Shown piece by piece: positions 1 to 9,295 of a DNA stretch of 64,000 nt (position 1 is its first letter; each line of letters opens with the position of its first letter). The stretch is from contig CM033401.1 in the NCBI GenBank assembly GCA_019426215.1, positions 23,131,134 to 23,195,133 of the forward strand, written 5' to 3'. Made by a program: the position numbers and the translations under genes. Source of the stretch: Buddleja alternifolia (lineage: Eukaryota; Streptophyta; Magnoliopsida; Lamiales; Scrophulariaceae). Below the pieces are notes generated by a model. It was not told where the DNA came from. It searched no databases and worked only from the letters and a program-made list of their open reading frames with translations.

Positions 1-1
1 A

Positions 2-1027
2 GGTTTCTTCTGGCCTACTCTTGTTAAAGATGCACATCATTATGTCAAATCTTGTGATCGCTGTCAACGAATGGGGAACATCTCTAAACATCATGAAACG
101 CCCTTAAATAGCATGTTAGAGTGTGAGTTGTTTGATGTATGGGGTGTGGATTTCATGGGCCCTTTCCCCAGTTCTTGTTCAAATAAATATATCCTTGTTG
201 CGGTAGACTATGTCTCCAAATGGGTGGAAGCCGTGGCCTTGCCTACTAATGATGCTCGGGTTGTCACTCGTTTTCTGAAGAAACATATTTTTACTCGATT
301 TGGAACTCCCCGAGCCATCATTAGTGACGGGGGCACCCACTTCTGCAACAGGCAGTTTGAACTTTTATTGACCAAGTACGGGGTGAAGCATAAAATTTCG
401 ACCCCATACCACCCACAAACTAGTGGCCAAGTGGAGGTCTCGAATAGGGAGATTAAGCGTATTTTAGAAAAAACGGTCAACGCATCAAGAAAGGATTGGT
501 CCCTTAAATTGGATGATGCTCTTTGGGCTTATCGGACCGCCTATAAAACCCCAATTGGCATGTCCCCGTATCGTCTTGTTTTTGGTAAAACATGTCACTT
601 GCCCGTTGAACTCGAGCATCGTGCTTATTGGGCCATTAAGTTTCTAAATTTTGACTCTCAAAGTGTAGGTACACAACGTTTGCTACAACTCAACGAGCTC
701 GAAGAATGGCGTCATCTTGCCTATGAGAACGCAAAACTCTATAAGGAGCGGACCAAAATGTGGCATGACAAACATATTCTCCCCCGGGAATTCCACAAGG
801 GAGAGCGGGTGTTGCTATACAACTCTCGACTCCGACTCTTCCCCGGGAAGCTTAAGTCTCGATGGTCGGGACCATTTTTGATTTCCCAGGTCTATCCATC
901 CGGCGCCGTCGAGCTTACAACAGATAAAGGACATACTTTCTTGGTCAACGCTCAACGTCTAAAACCTTACTTAGGGATGGATGGACCAAGAGACAAAGAG
1001 TCCTTCATTCTCGCGGACCCTTCGTGA
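2..1027 (+). CDS. Ty3/gypsy (Athila) integrase, C-terminal part of pol
   Basis: The frame is open from base 2 to the TGA at 1025-1027. It enters in the zinc-binding HHCC domain ([10 protein letters not shown] at about residues 13-22). The DDE core follows: an Asp in [11 protein letters not shown], an Asp in IISDGGTHF, and the Glu in [13 protein letters not shown]. The region after this is basic with a GPF motif, and there is no chromodomain, which fits the Athila lineage. Integrase joins the cDNA copy into host DNA. The protein is a polyprotein fragment, so no start is assigned inside the window. No stop or frameshift is visible, unlike the other pol genes in this window. It is followed after 12 bases by a 46-nt block also found in elements D and E. 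Confidence 0.93.
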   Translation, partial: GFFWPTLVKDAHHYVKSCDRCQRMGNISKHHETPLNSMLECELFDVWGVDFMGPFPSSCSNKYILVAVDYVSKWVEAVALPTNDARVVTRFLKKHIFTRFGTPRAIISDGGTHFCNRQFELLLTKYGVKHKISTPYHPQTSGQVEVSNREIKRILEKTVNASRKDWSLKLDDALWAYRTAYKTPIGMSPYRLVFGKTCHLPVELEHRAYWAIKFLNFDSQSVGTQRLLQLNELEEWRHLAYENAKLYKERTKMWHDKHILPREFHKGERVLLYNSRLRLFPGKLKSRWSGPFLISQVYPSGAVELTTDKGHTFLVNAQRLKPYLGMDGPRDKESFILADPS

Positions 1028-1039
1028 TTCTTCGCTTTC

Positions 1040-1085
1040 AGTCGAGCTAATGACTCTAAACTAGCGCTTCTTGGGAGGCAACCCA
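1040..1085 (+). promoter_or_regulatory. Conserved Athila post-pol noncoding motif (copy in A)
   Basis: This 46-nt block contains a GTCGAGCTAATGACT core, then AGCGCTTC and TTGGGAGGCAACCCA. Nearly the same block lies just after the last coding segment in element D (39760-39806) and on the minus strand in element E (48241-48286). Two short self-complementary parts are visible: AGTC with GACT, and TTGGG with CCCAA or CCCA. The elements differ strongly elsewhere, so the block appears constrained. Its function is unknown to me. Confidence 0.7.
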
Positions 1086-2098
1086 TGTTTTCTTTCCGTT
1101 TCCTTTTCTTTTTCCCTTATTATTCCGTTTGTTGCTTTATTTTCTAACCTTACATCTTTGTTAGTTTGTGTTTTAAGTGTTTTGTCTCTTCCCTTTTGAA
1201 ACAGGAAATGAAATTGGTTACAAAACTATTCAGAACTGCGCGCCCAAGCGCCGAGAAATCAGGCGCCTAGGCGCCCGATTCTGAAAGGGGCGCCCAAGCG
1301 CCGAGAAATCAGGCGCCTAGGCGCCCGATTCTGAAAGGGGCGCCCGATTCTGAAAGGGGCGCCCAAACGCCGAGAAATCAGGCGCCTAGGCGCCCGATTC
1401 TGAAAGGGGCGCCCAAGCGCCGAACAACGCCCGCCTAGGCGCGGGCATTACCAACCAAAGGAATCCAGGTAAGCTGTGTCGCGCGCCTAGGCGCCCGATT
1501 CTGAATTTAACACATATGTGGGTCAAAACGGTCAAAATTCTCCCAAAATCTTCACAACTCCTCTCCCACGCGATTTCCGGCGATTTCCTCACCATTTCCG
1601 GCCATTTCCACCGTATTTCACCGCCACTTTCCATCAACATAATTCGTTGCACAAGAGGCTCTTCTTTCACATCGACTCGGTGCGAAAATTTTGGGGATAA
1701 AAGGTGAGTTTTGGCTTTACCCTTCTTCCATTTCCGATTCATAGCCGACGAGTAGGTGCCTTGCGTTATATATTGAGGATTAATTGGGGCATTGGCCGAT
1801 TGTAGATTGAATTTTTTGTTGTTATTGCATTTGAGAGCTTGAAATTGAATTTGTGGGTTGAAATTGAATTTGTGGGTTGTAATCAAAAATTGGGGGTTGA
1901 TGTTGTTGAATTGGATGGTCTATTGTTGCTAAATCCGTGCGTTGTTATCCATTTGTGGGTTGAAATTGAATTTGTGGATTGTTGCCAAGTGTGGGTTGCT
2001 CTGATTTTGGTGTGTGTTGGGCGTTGAAGATTGTTGTATTTGGTTGGTTGCATTTGGGTTGATTTGAGTAGTTAAGAAGTTGATAATTGTTGTTGCAA
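1086..2098 (+). other. Spacer between integrase and third ORF of Athila A
   Basis: Noncoding. It is T-rich at first, then holds the 50-bp palindromic array (1240-1505). A stretch rich in TTGTGGGTTGAAATTG-like repeats (about 1845-2000) leads to the start of the third ORF. Short open frames here are low-complexity and match nothing I recognise. Athila third ORFs are thought to be expressed from a separate or spliced transcript, so this spacer may carry the signals for it. That is inference. Confidence 0.6.
1240..1505 (+). repeat. 50-bp tandem array of GGCGCC palindromes
   Basis: Units begin at 1240, 1290, 1359 and 1409, with a 19-bp partial unit at 1340, so the period is 50 bp. Each unit holds GCGCCCAAGCGCC, a GAGAAATCA link, the perfect palindrome GGCGCCTAGGCGCC, and CGATTCTGAAAGG. 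The last unit degenerates into further copies of the palindrome to about 1505. The same palindrome theme lies upstream of the TATA box in the LTRs of the related elements A, B and D. Confidence 0.9.
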
Positions 2099-3406
2099 AT
2101 GACGAGAACTACCAACAGACCGTCCAAGGGTAAGAAAAAAGTGGGTGAGGGTTCCTCTAATGAGCCCGAGACTCCCGATAATACCCGTTTTGAAAACCCC
2201 CAAGTCCAAATTATGTGTCAGAGTTTGAGCACCCCCCGCACCCTTATTAAGGAGCACTATTTAACCACCCGGGGACAGCCCTCTGTGCACGAATTGATAC
2301 AATTTCATCGCTTACAGTTTTTCTGTCAAAAGCCCGAGGCCATTCATCTTCCTTGGGTTCTGGAATTCTTCAGCTCCGGGGTTTATGATGAGATTGAGAC
2401 ACGAGGATGGCTGGGGACTACCCTTTTGGTCCGGGGCAAACATGTCAATTATGAGTTGAGACAGATTAGGGAGAGCATAGGCACCCCGACCCCTCAGACA
2501 TGCGAGTTCACCACTCTTTACAATGCAGGGCGCCTCCGAGTTAGCCTGTCGGATATTTTGCAGGTTATTGGCCGAGAGGGGTGGGAATGGGTACCCGGAG
2601 AAGCTCATGTCCCCCGTAGGGCTCTATTACCCGAGGCTGCTTTCTGGCTCGACTTCATCCGATTCAATTTAATGCCGAGTACTAATCGATCAGAGGCAAA
2701 CAAGGAACGGGCCACCCTCATCTACGCTATTATGTCCAAGAAAGCTGTGGACTTTGCCCGGGTAATCCACAAGTCTTTGACGGACCACTTTAGGAAGTTG
2801 AAGAATGAGTTAGGGCCATTGATTAACAAAGAATTGGCTAAGCAAAAGGGAGAAGGTCCCACTCGGAAGATTCCCATCATTCTCCCGTCACTGATCACAG
2901 CTTTATGCAAGGCGGCTAAGGTTCCCACATTTCCTTTGGAGCGTACTGAGCTTCCTGGTTCTTATCTCACCGTGGTAGATGACGACTCCCAGGCTCCTCC
3001 ACCACCAGCTACTTCAAAGAGGCCTCGCCCGTCTTCATCCCAGTCTACTAGCTCCCCACAGTTTCCACCTATGGATGCCGCCGCCATTAGACAATTAAAG
3101 GATGAATTGAGGGAGGAGTTGCGAGATGAGATGAGGGTGGTCATGTCCGACACTTGTGCTTATTTCCGTCAGCTTTTTGTAGAGCATGATGCGTTTGTCG
3201 GTTGGGGGCCGTTTGATTATTCTGCTCCTCCACCTTACCCGCACCCCCCGCCTCAGCAGCCCGCAGATATGCACGAGTCAGGTGCTCTCGTTCCTGACGG
3301 AGGTGATGATGAGGCTCATAATGATGAGGGTAGCCCGTTGATTGATTTGGATGATCTCGGCGGCGAGGATGAGGATTACATTGACCGTTTTGGCACCACC
3401 GATTAG
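2099..3406 (+). CDS. Athila third ORF (env-position protein, function unknown)
   Basis: A 435-codon intact frame. I chose the ATG at 2099; the frame is open slightly upstream but without ATG. The middle (about residues 60-230) resembles the family described as putative plant transposon protein domain, with an RGKHVNYE segment and VPGEAHVPRRALLPEAAFW. The C-terminal third has a Pro-rich link, a charged stretch likely to form a coiled coil (LKDELREELRDEMR), and a strongly acidic tail (DLDDLGGEDEDYIDRF). I see no signal peptide or obvious membrane helix, so calling it an envelope protein rests only on its position. It lies downstream of pol, as in other Athila elements. What it does is not known; the family match is from memory and needs a profile search. 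Confidence 0.8.
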   Translation: MTRTTNRPSKGKKKVGEGSSNEPETPDNTRFENPQVQIMCQSLSTPRTLIKEHYLTTRGQPSVHELIQFHRLQFFCQKPEAIHLPWVLEFFSSGVYDEIETRGWLGTTLLVRGKHVNYELRQIRESIGTPTPQTCEFTTLYNAGRLRVSLSDILQVIGREGWEWVPGEAHVPRRALLPEAAFWLDFIRFNLMPSTNRSEANKERATLIYAIMSKKAVDFARVIHKSLTDHFRKLKNELGPLINKELAKQKGEGPTRKIPIILPSLITALCKAAKVPTFPLERTELPGSYLTVVDDDSQAPPPPATSKRPRPSSSQSTSSPQFPPMDAAAIRQLKDELREELRDEMRVVMSDTCAYFRQLFVEHDAFVGWGPFDYSAPPPYPHPPPQQPADMHESGALVPDGGDDEAHNDEGSPLIDLDDLGGEDEDYIDRFGTTD

Positions 3407-4933
3407 GCTTATCTTGTTTTCCTTCCATGCATGTTTCTCATTTTTTTTTTTTTTTTTTTTTGTTTATCTCGTTTTGTTTTATTCTATTCTATCCAATGTT
3501 TGATGCTCTGTATGGCTAGCATTTGTTTACCTATGTAGTGATCGACACAGTGATTGCCATCCGTGGACTTGATTGCCTTAAGTGGACTCGGGTTTGCTTT
3601 TCAGCTTCCCTATGGTGACGTGTACTTTGCCCTTTTCTTTTTCAAACATTGGGGACAATGTTCATGATAAGTGTGGGGGGTATACTAGATCCATTATAGT
3701 CATGTTGATTCATGTTTTACATATTTCGGTCCAAGTTTGGTCAAGTTTGGGGGGTGCTGTACCTCTACATGTGAAATGTGTGCAATTTTAATTTATTTTT
3801 TTTGGATAGAATTTCAACCCTTCACTTGAGGCATTGAGTATGGTTAATTTGAATACATGGTATGTTTTCTCTATCAATTTGGTTTTTAATGGCTATACAC
3901 ATCGTTCCTTGCTTATGGGATCCTAACTAGACTAGATTAACCTTAAGATGATTCACATATGCACCTAAATCGAAGGTAGAGGAGTTGAGTGGGCAATCAT
4001 TTTGAAACACTTAAAGGCTTGATCCCGGAAATATCAACTTAGAATTTTCACATGTGTTATGAGTTGAGAACGTTAACTTCGTGTGCTTAATAATAATAAA
4101 AAGAGGTTGAACATTGGTATGACTGAAAAAAGTCAGGCTTAATAGATACTGGGGGCGAAGAGCACCATGCCTAGAATACTGTACTATTTTGCTAATTTGA
4201 GCTAAGCTCAAGCCAATGCAAGTGTTAAGTGAATAAGGACCTAGTTTGATTTTGTGGCCTTTGACACTCGAGTGATTAAGCCCTTAGGAATGTCTCCACA
4301 TTTGATACCCTAAAGCCATCTGGTTTAGGAGTTATTGGCCTAAAACTCGTTACACGGGTGTCATAGAAAGCCTAAGAGGATCAAACATTGCACATGGTCT
4401 AGCCTCTAATGTTTCGAGTTGAAAGTGCATAAGATAAATCCGAAAGTGGAATGAAGTGATCAATTTTTAAGTGGCTATGAAGTTGTATTCAATTCTCGTA
4501 CCATGTGAATAATCAAAAGTTGATAAATATGGGGTTAATGTTTGAAAAGTGGTAAGAATGCCACTTGACTATAATACTTGAGATTTATTACACTACACCC
4601 TTAGGATGATCTTTTCAATGTTAAGGCGTAACATGAGCAAATGTGTGATGTGTATATATTTGTAATATGAGCTTAAACAGATGAATTCATACCATTGTGT
4701 GCTATTAATCATTGTAATTTACGTTGAGTGATCGGGGTTGAAAATCTTTCGATTTTGTGGGTATATCGTCTGCAAACCCTCACAAGACTATAACTCGTCC
4801 TTTGAGGTAACTCAAAGGTTCAAAGGCTTGTTGCATTCGCTAAATGCAACCGTTTACTCCACGAAAGTGAGTTCAGTAGTTTTCTTTTTGTTTCTCTCTT
4901 TGATTGATGATGTTTCCTTATCTTAGAACTCTT
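3407..4933 (+). other. 3' noncoding region of Athila A with polypurine-like motifs
   Basis: About 1.5 kb without a credible gene. It has a poly-T run near 3442, and two G-rich motifs that resemble the true polypurine tract (GATAAGTGTGGGGGG at 3665-3680 and AAGTTTGGGGGGTG at 3743-3756). Several parts are shared with element D: ACTGTACTATT with GAGCTAAGCTCAAGCC near 4180-4215, GACACTCGAGTGATTAA near 4263, and the GGGTATATCGT / AACTCGTCCTTTGAGG block near 4760-4810. This conservation without coding potential suggests retained cis-function. Confidence 0.75.
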
Positions 4934-4971
4934 ATTGCTCGAGGACGAGCAATTGATAAGTGTGGGGGTGT
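4934..4971 (+). promoter_or_regulatory. Hairpin and polypurine tract of Athila A
   Basis: ATTGCTCG (4934-4941), loop AGGA, and CGAGCAAT (4946-4953) form a perfect 8-bp stem. The purine-rich GATAAGTGTGGGGGTG follows and ends at the LTR start at 4972. The polypurine tract primes plus-strand DNA synthesis. The same hairpin plus tract occurs in D, E and, in degraded form, B. Confidence 0.85.
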
Positions 4972-6642
4972 TGATAAGAGGCATTTTTACGTGTTTTTAA
5001 GCCCCTTTGCATTTATGTCTTAGGTTCATTTATCGCTTGATTCTTGCCACATGTGCGTTTAATTCGTGCATTAAGTGATTTCAGGTCTTAAATGGATACA
5101 ATCAAAGAACGGGATGAAAAATTACGTATAAAACAAATTTAGGCCAAATTGCTATGCACCCCTACGCCTAGGCGCCATCTTGCCCACGCCTGGGCGCCGT
5201 ATCTGCACCAGTTTCCACGTTCGAGCGATATTTTCTTATTTTTAGAGACTGAATTGGATGAAGTTTCCTTCTACAAAGTTGTAGAACTATGTGTTAGCTT
5301 CAAATGAGGACTTGAATCATCCAAATCGGAGTTTTTTGGAGAGAGTTATGAAGGAAATACAATTACTGCGCCAGACAGAGGCAAATACTCCCAACATTCT
5401 GATTTGGGCGCCCGAGCGCCATAAATCCCGCGCCTAGGCGTGGCCACATCCGAGATTTGATTCCTTTCAGCCAAAAGATCATCATTTGATGGGGGAATGG
5501 AACATTTAAAGCCAAGAGGTCATCACATGTATGGGGGGGATGTCATAAGTATGTTTCTTACTAGATCTACTTTAGGGAATTTTATACTACTCACTTTAAG
5601 AGTAGTGGAGGGGACACTAAGGGGGACATACACATGAGGAGCTGATTTTGGTGGTCTTCTTAAGGATATTGGAGCACAATTGGACCAAGGACATCTTGGA
5701 GAGGAGGGAGAGAGAGGCATTTGGTCCATCACTTTTCACTCATCATCATTCATCACCATTTTTCTTCATCACTTTTGGAGGGGAACAAAGAGAGAGGAGC
5801 TAAGGATTGAAGATCAAGAGCAAAGATCCATCATCAATCAATTGAGGGAGTTTTAATTATTTGCATTTACATGTTTATTTCCATGAGTATGTATATGTTT
5901 GTATTAGATTTTCTTAAGGCTTTGATGAGAGGCTAATATTGTAGAACTAAGGCCATGTGAAGGCCAAATTTATGAATCAATATATGTGAAGTTGCTCTTT
6001 GTATTAATTCTCCTATTGCTTTGTGTGTTAATTCTATGCTTTTATTCCAATCATGTGTTTGATCACCATATGCTTGCTATCTTGCCTAATCTAGTTGTTC
6101 GAGAGAAAATAGATTAGGGTGCAAGAGAATTAACACATCATCCGAAACAAATGAGGGATTGCCCTAGAAATAGGTAAAGATTCCCGGGTGTTGTTAGCCG
6201 GATTCGTTCGGGGAAGCTCTAGAACGTTAATGCGTGATTTTTGATTAGATTCTCGGATAGACATATTTAGAGAACCGTCAATTAATCATAGGATTATTAT
6301 GTGCCGAGACATCGGGTAATAGTTAATTTAGGAGTTTCCACCAAAGCAATAGGAGTCTAATAATTCGAAGAGTAGCTCATATATATTGACGAGTAGATTT
6401 GGTTGTAGCATGTGCCTTAGTCATTTTATCATACGTGAGATTTAATCTATAGTACGTTTCTCTTTGGTTCGTTAATTGCTTAATCTTTTTCTTGCACTTT
6501 ACTTTAATTGTCTTATCTTTTATCGAAAATCATGAACTAGAATTCAAGTCCTTGTGGTTCGACAACCCGGACTTTTTGTCCACTTATTACTACACACGTC
6601 TAGTGCACTTGCTATCATAGCACGTTAGCTTTTAGCGTGTCA
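4972..6642 (+). repeat. 3' LTR of Athila A
   Basis: It begins TGATAAGAGG directly after the polypurine tract and ends TTTAGCGTGTCA; the total is 1671 bp. The first half carries several CGCCTAGGCG-type palindromes (about 5160-5460). The last 493 bp match the minus-strand LTR at 63508-64000 with only two differences that I can see, so both belong to one young subfamily. Confidence 0.92.
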
Positions 6643-8126
6643 GATCCCCACAAATAAAGCAAGTGCATTTTCTAGTTGATGGCTTTCTAATATAATTAGA
6701 GGGTTTTCTTCCTTGTTTATATTGTCTAAAACTAGACTTTGGTTTATTGAATTTTCTTAATATTTTTCGTTTTGGTTTAAAGTAATTTCTTTGTCCATAT
6801 TGTCGTGGAGTGTATATAGCTTTTCTACAAAACTCATAAGATTGTTTTCTAATTTGTTCTCTAATAAATTCTTCTTTACACCATTCCTAAAGTTTAAAGA
6901 AAGTATATTGTACTCTAGGTCCTATACCTAATCCTGTAAGATTACCATTGTTGTTTATCCATTCTTCATGTATTCTTTTTCCTAAGTCTTGTGGTAATTT
7001 CGTAAAATATCTATTACATAATTTTTCGTCAAATGATTTATTCGCTTCTCCTATTAATCTTGTAAAATCTTGACTAAAAGGTATAATATTATATATCGGT
7101 TATAGTAAGTTGTTCTAAATTTCTAAGTGTCGTATCTTGTATGAATGTATTTTCTCTTCCTGGATCTATTCCTATTATTAAAGTTCTAATAAAACTAGTA
7201 AAATTATAAAGATTATTTCCTAAGGCCTTTATTTCATTAATTCTATTAGGATTATTTTTCTTCTTACTTTGTCAGATAGATAATATTGCAGGTCCTAAAC
7301 ATGTTTCTAAAAAGTTAAACGTATCCATATCTGCCTTTTCATTTATCTCCCAATGTCTTACTACACATTGTTCCCATATATTTACTTCTTTTGGCCACAT
7401 TTGTGGACTTCCTAATTCAATTATTAACATCGTTTCACTCATGGTTTTTCCTATGGGTTGTCTTGATCCTATAAATTTATTTGGCTGGGTTGATCCATAT
7501 TCATATGTTGGACTTTTCCAGTCTGGTCTTCCACTCATTTCTACATTTCTAGTTGGAATTTCACTATAATCTGGTTTTACTCTAGTTCTTTTTCCTATAT
7601 TACTACTAGTACTTGCTTGACTATCTGTCGTAAAAGCTATTTCATTGCTACTTTTTTCTTTAAAGAAATTTTTAAATTCTACTTTTCCTGAACATATATC
7701 ATCTACTAAATCAATATTATAATGTTGTTTAAATTTTTCTTCAGCCGATTCTAAATTTATATCTAAGTTCATTGCTTCAAAATACATTTCATCTACTAAT
7801 TCTCTTAAATTATTTATCTAGAAATTTTTTCTTAATATTTCTTCCATACTTTTTGGTCTATAATCATTTTTAAGCTGACTTTCTAATTGTCTAATTTCTT
7901 CTATATTTTCTTCCTCCTCTTCTTCTTCGCTTTCAATGTCAGATACTATTTTCCAATTTGCAAATCTACTGGTTATTCTAACTACTTCTTCTTTTATAAT
8001 ATTCATATAGCTTGATTCTGTTTCATTATCAGTTTCTTCTTCTAGATCTTCTAAATTTTCTTTGGGATCTTGCTTTTGGTAAATAAGAAATCTAATAGAA
8101 GTTTGCCCTTTACTATTTGTATACAT
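6643..8126 (-). pseudogene. Caulimovirid coat-protein region of ORF3 (broken)
   Basis: Two open segments in different frames (8126-7818 and 7787-7272) are followed by further broken frames down to the Athila boundary. The first is strongly acidic, as in the N-terminal part of caulimovirid capsid proteins. A middle segment resembles the capsid core. Near 6650-6850 the frame becomes very basic (many Lys, Arg, Gln) and runs into a Cys-x-Cys-x2-Cys pattern at the insertion edge, as expected for the capsid zinc finger. The finger is cut by element A. Frameshifts and stops show that no protein can be made. Confidence 0.7.
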
Positions 8127-8218
8127 TACACTTTCTCCTGGAATCTTAACCGTCTCATTTTCTTCGAGGTGTTTGGTTAATTCTCATTCTTCTCCATTTA
8201 AATCATTATTATCTATAT

Positions 8219-8952
8219 TTAGAGGTTTACTCCTACTGAGGCTAAACCATCTATTATTCCGTCTATATTAATTTTATATTGAGGAAAACTATTATTAGTT
8301 ACTTTTCCTAAAAATGTTATAGAAACAACTAAGTTATTTCCATCATAAGTTTCATATCCTCTAGTTTGTAATCCTATAGTAATTTTATTAATATCTTTAA
8401 TACTTTTCATCATATTTGAAGCTACATAAAATATTCCTACATTATTAGTCATATCTATTTCCATACTAGCAAATACTGCTCTCCTAGCATCAGACCAACT
8501 TTTATCTAATAATAAACTAAAACCTTTCCACCGGTTCCTTTTCTAGTTAATCCTTTTATTCCTACAATAATTAATCCTAAATGTATATACTTTTGCTTTA
8601 ACTGTTTTAATTGCTTTATACATTCCGGGCTAACTAAGCTTAAATTTTCAGCATTTTTCGTAATTTTTACTTCTTTTTCTCTAAATTTCTTTATTAAATG
8701 GGTATTAAAATCTATTTTTCCTATTTTGTATAATGTTTTAGCTTTTAATTTATATATTCCTTTGTTATTATACAAATTAAGATTTTCTTCTACGTTTATT
8801 ATTTCTTCCAACTCTACTTCTTTAGCTGAGTTTTGACTACCCGATCCTCTAAACATTCTTTTAATAAAAGTGTTACTTATTTTTCCCTTCTCTTTTTCTT
8901 TACTACTTGATTCACTTATAGTTCTACTAGTACCACTAAATGATCTTAACAT
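8219..8952 (-). pseudogene. Caulimovirid movement-protein region of ORF3 (broken)
   Basis: The start codon at 8952 follows the ORF2 stop by four bases. The first segment (8952-8506) has a Ser- and Lys-rich beginning and then a recognisable 30K-family movement-protein stretch, including KYIHLGLIIVGIKGLTRKG. A second segment in another frame (8464-8219) continues the same domain with ITIGLQTRGYETYDGNNLVV. Movement proteins carry caulimovirids through plasmodesmata. At least one frameshift separates the two segments, so the gene is dead. Confidence 0.78.
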
Positions 8953-8956
8953 TTTT

Positions 8957-9295
8957 TTACCAATATATATATTTTTTAGGTTCCTTTTTAGGTTTTTCAG
9001 TCTCTTCTGATGCTAGATTTGTTAATCGTTCTTCTATACTATCTTGTAAATATCCTTTAATTACTTGAGATACTGTGTCTATTTTATTGCTTAATTTTGC
9101 TAATTTATTGTCTAATTTGTCTAACCTTTCAAATATTGGTAAGACTAAAGCGAATTGGATAATCCAAAGTTTAAGATATAATTTATCTGAATTACTAGTT
9201 CCTTGATAGGTAGTAAATCATTCCTCCGTATATAGGTATTTATTTGCTTGTTCTATGGCCTTTTTATATTCTAATCTATTGTCTAGAATATTCAT
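8957..9295 (-). pseudogene. Caulimovirid ORF2 (broken by one early stop)
   Basis: It starts in the ATGA overlap with ORF1. About 25 codons in, a TGA (9218-9220) interrupts an otherwise long frame ending at TAA 8957-8959. After the stop, the frame reads leucine/isoleucine heptads typical of a coiled coil and then a Lys/Pro-rich C-terminal tail. A short coiled-coil protein with a basic tail matches what is known of badnavirus and tungrovirus ORF2 products, which bind nucleic acid and the capsid. The match is by position and composition, not by alignment. Confidence 0.6.

Larger units (their letters stand above)
1..6642 (+). mobile_element. Athila-type Ty3/gypsy retrotransposon A, 3' part (cut by window start)
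   Basis: The order is integrase, noncoding spacer, a third ORF, 3' noncoding region, hairpin plus polypurine tract, 3' LTR. An extra gene downstream of pol, together with a long LTR beginning TGATAAGAGG, is the known layout of plant Athila elements. The 5' LTR, gag, protease and reverse transcriptase lie before the window. Both visible ORFs are unbroken, so the copy looks young. The LTR ends at 6642 and is followed by GATCC, which would be the 5-bp target duplication but cannot be tested. The DNA to the right is the caulimovirid remnant, so A inserted into it. Confidence 0.93.

Noticed and set aside
208..480. Minus-strand frame opposite the Athila integrase
   Set aside because: A shadow of the integrase, which has clear catalytic motifs on the plus strand.
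1240..1505. Spaced repeats reminiscent of a CRISPR array
   Set aside because: Units are contiguous with a 50-bp period, the spacers are identical, and this is plant DNA inside a retrotransposon.
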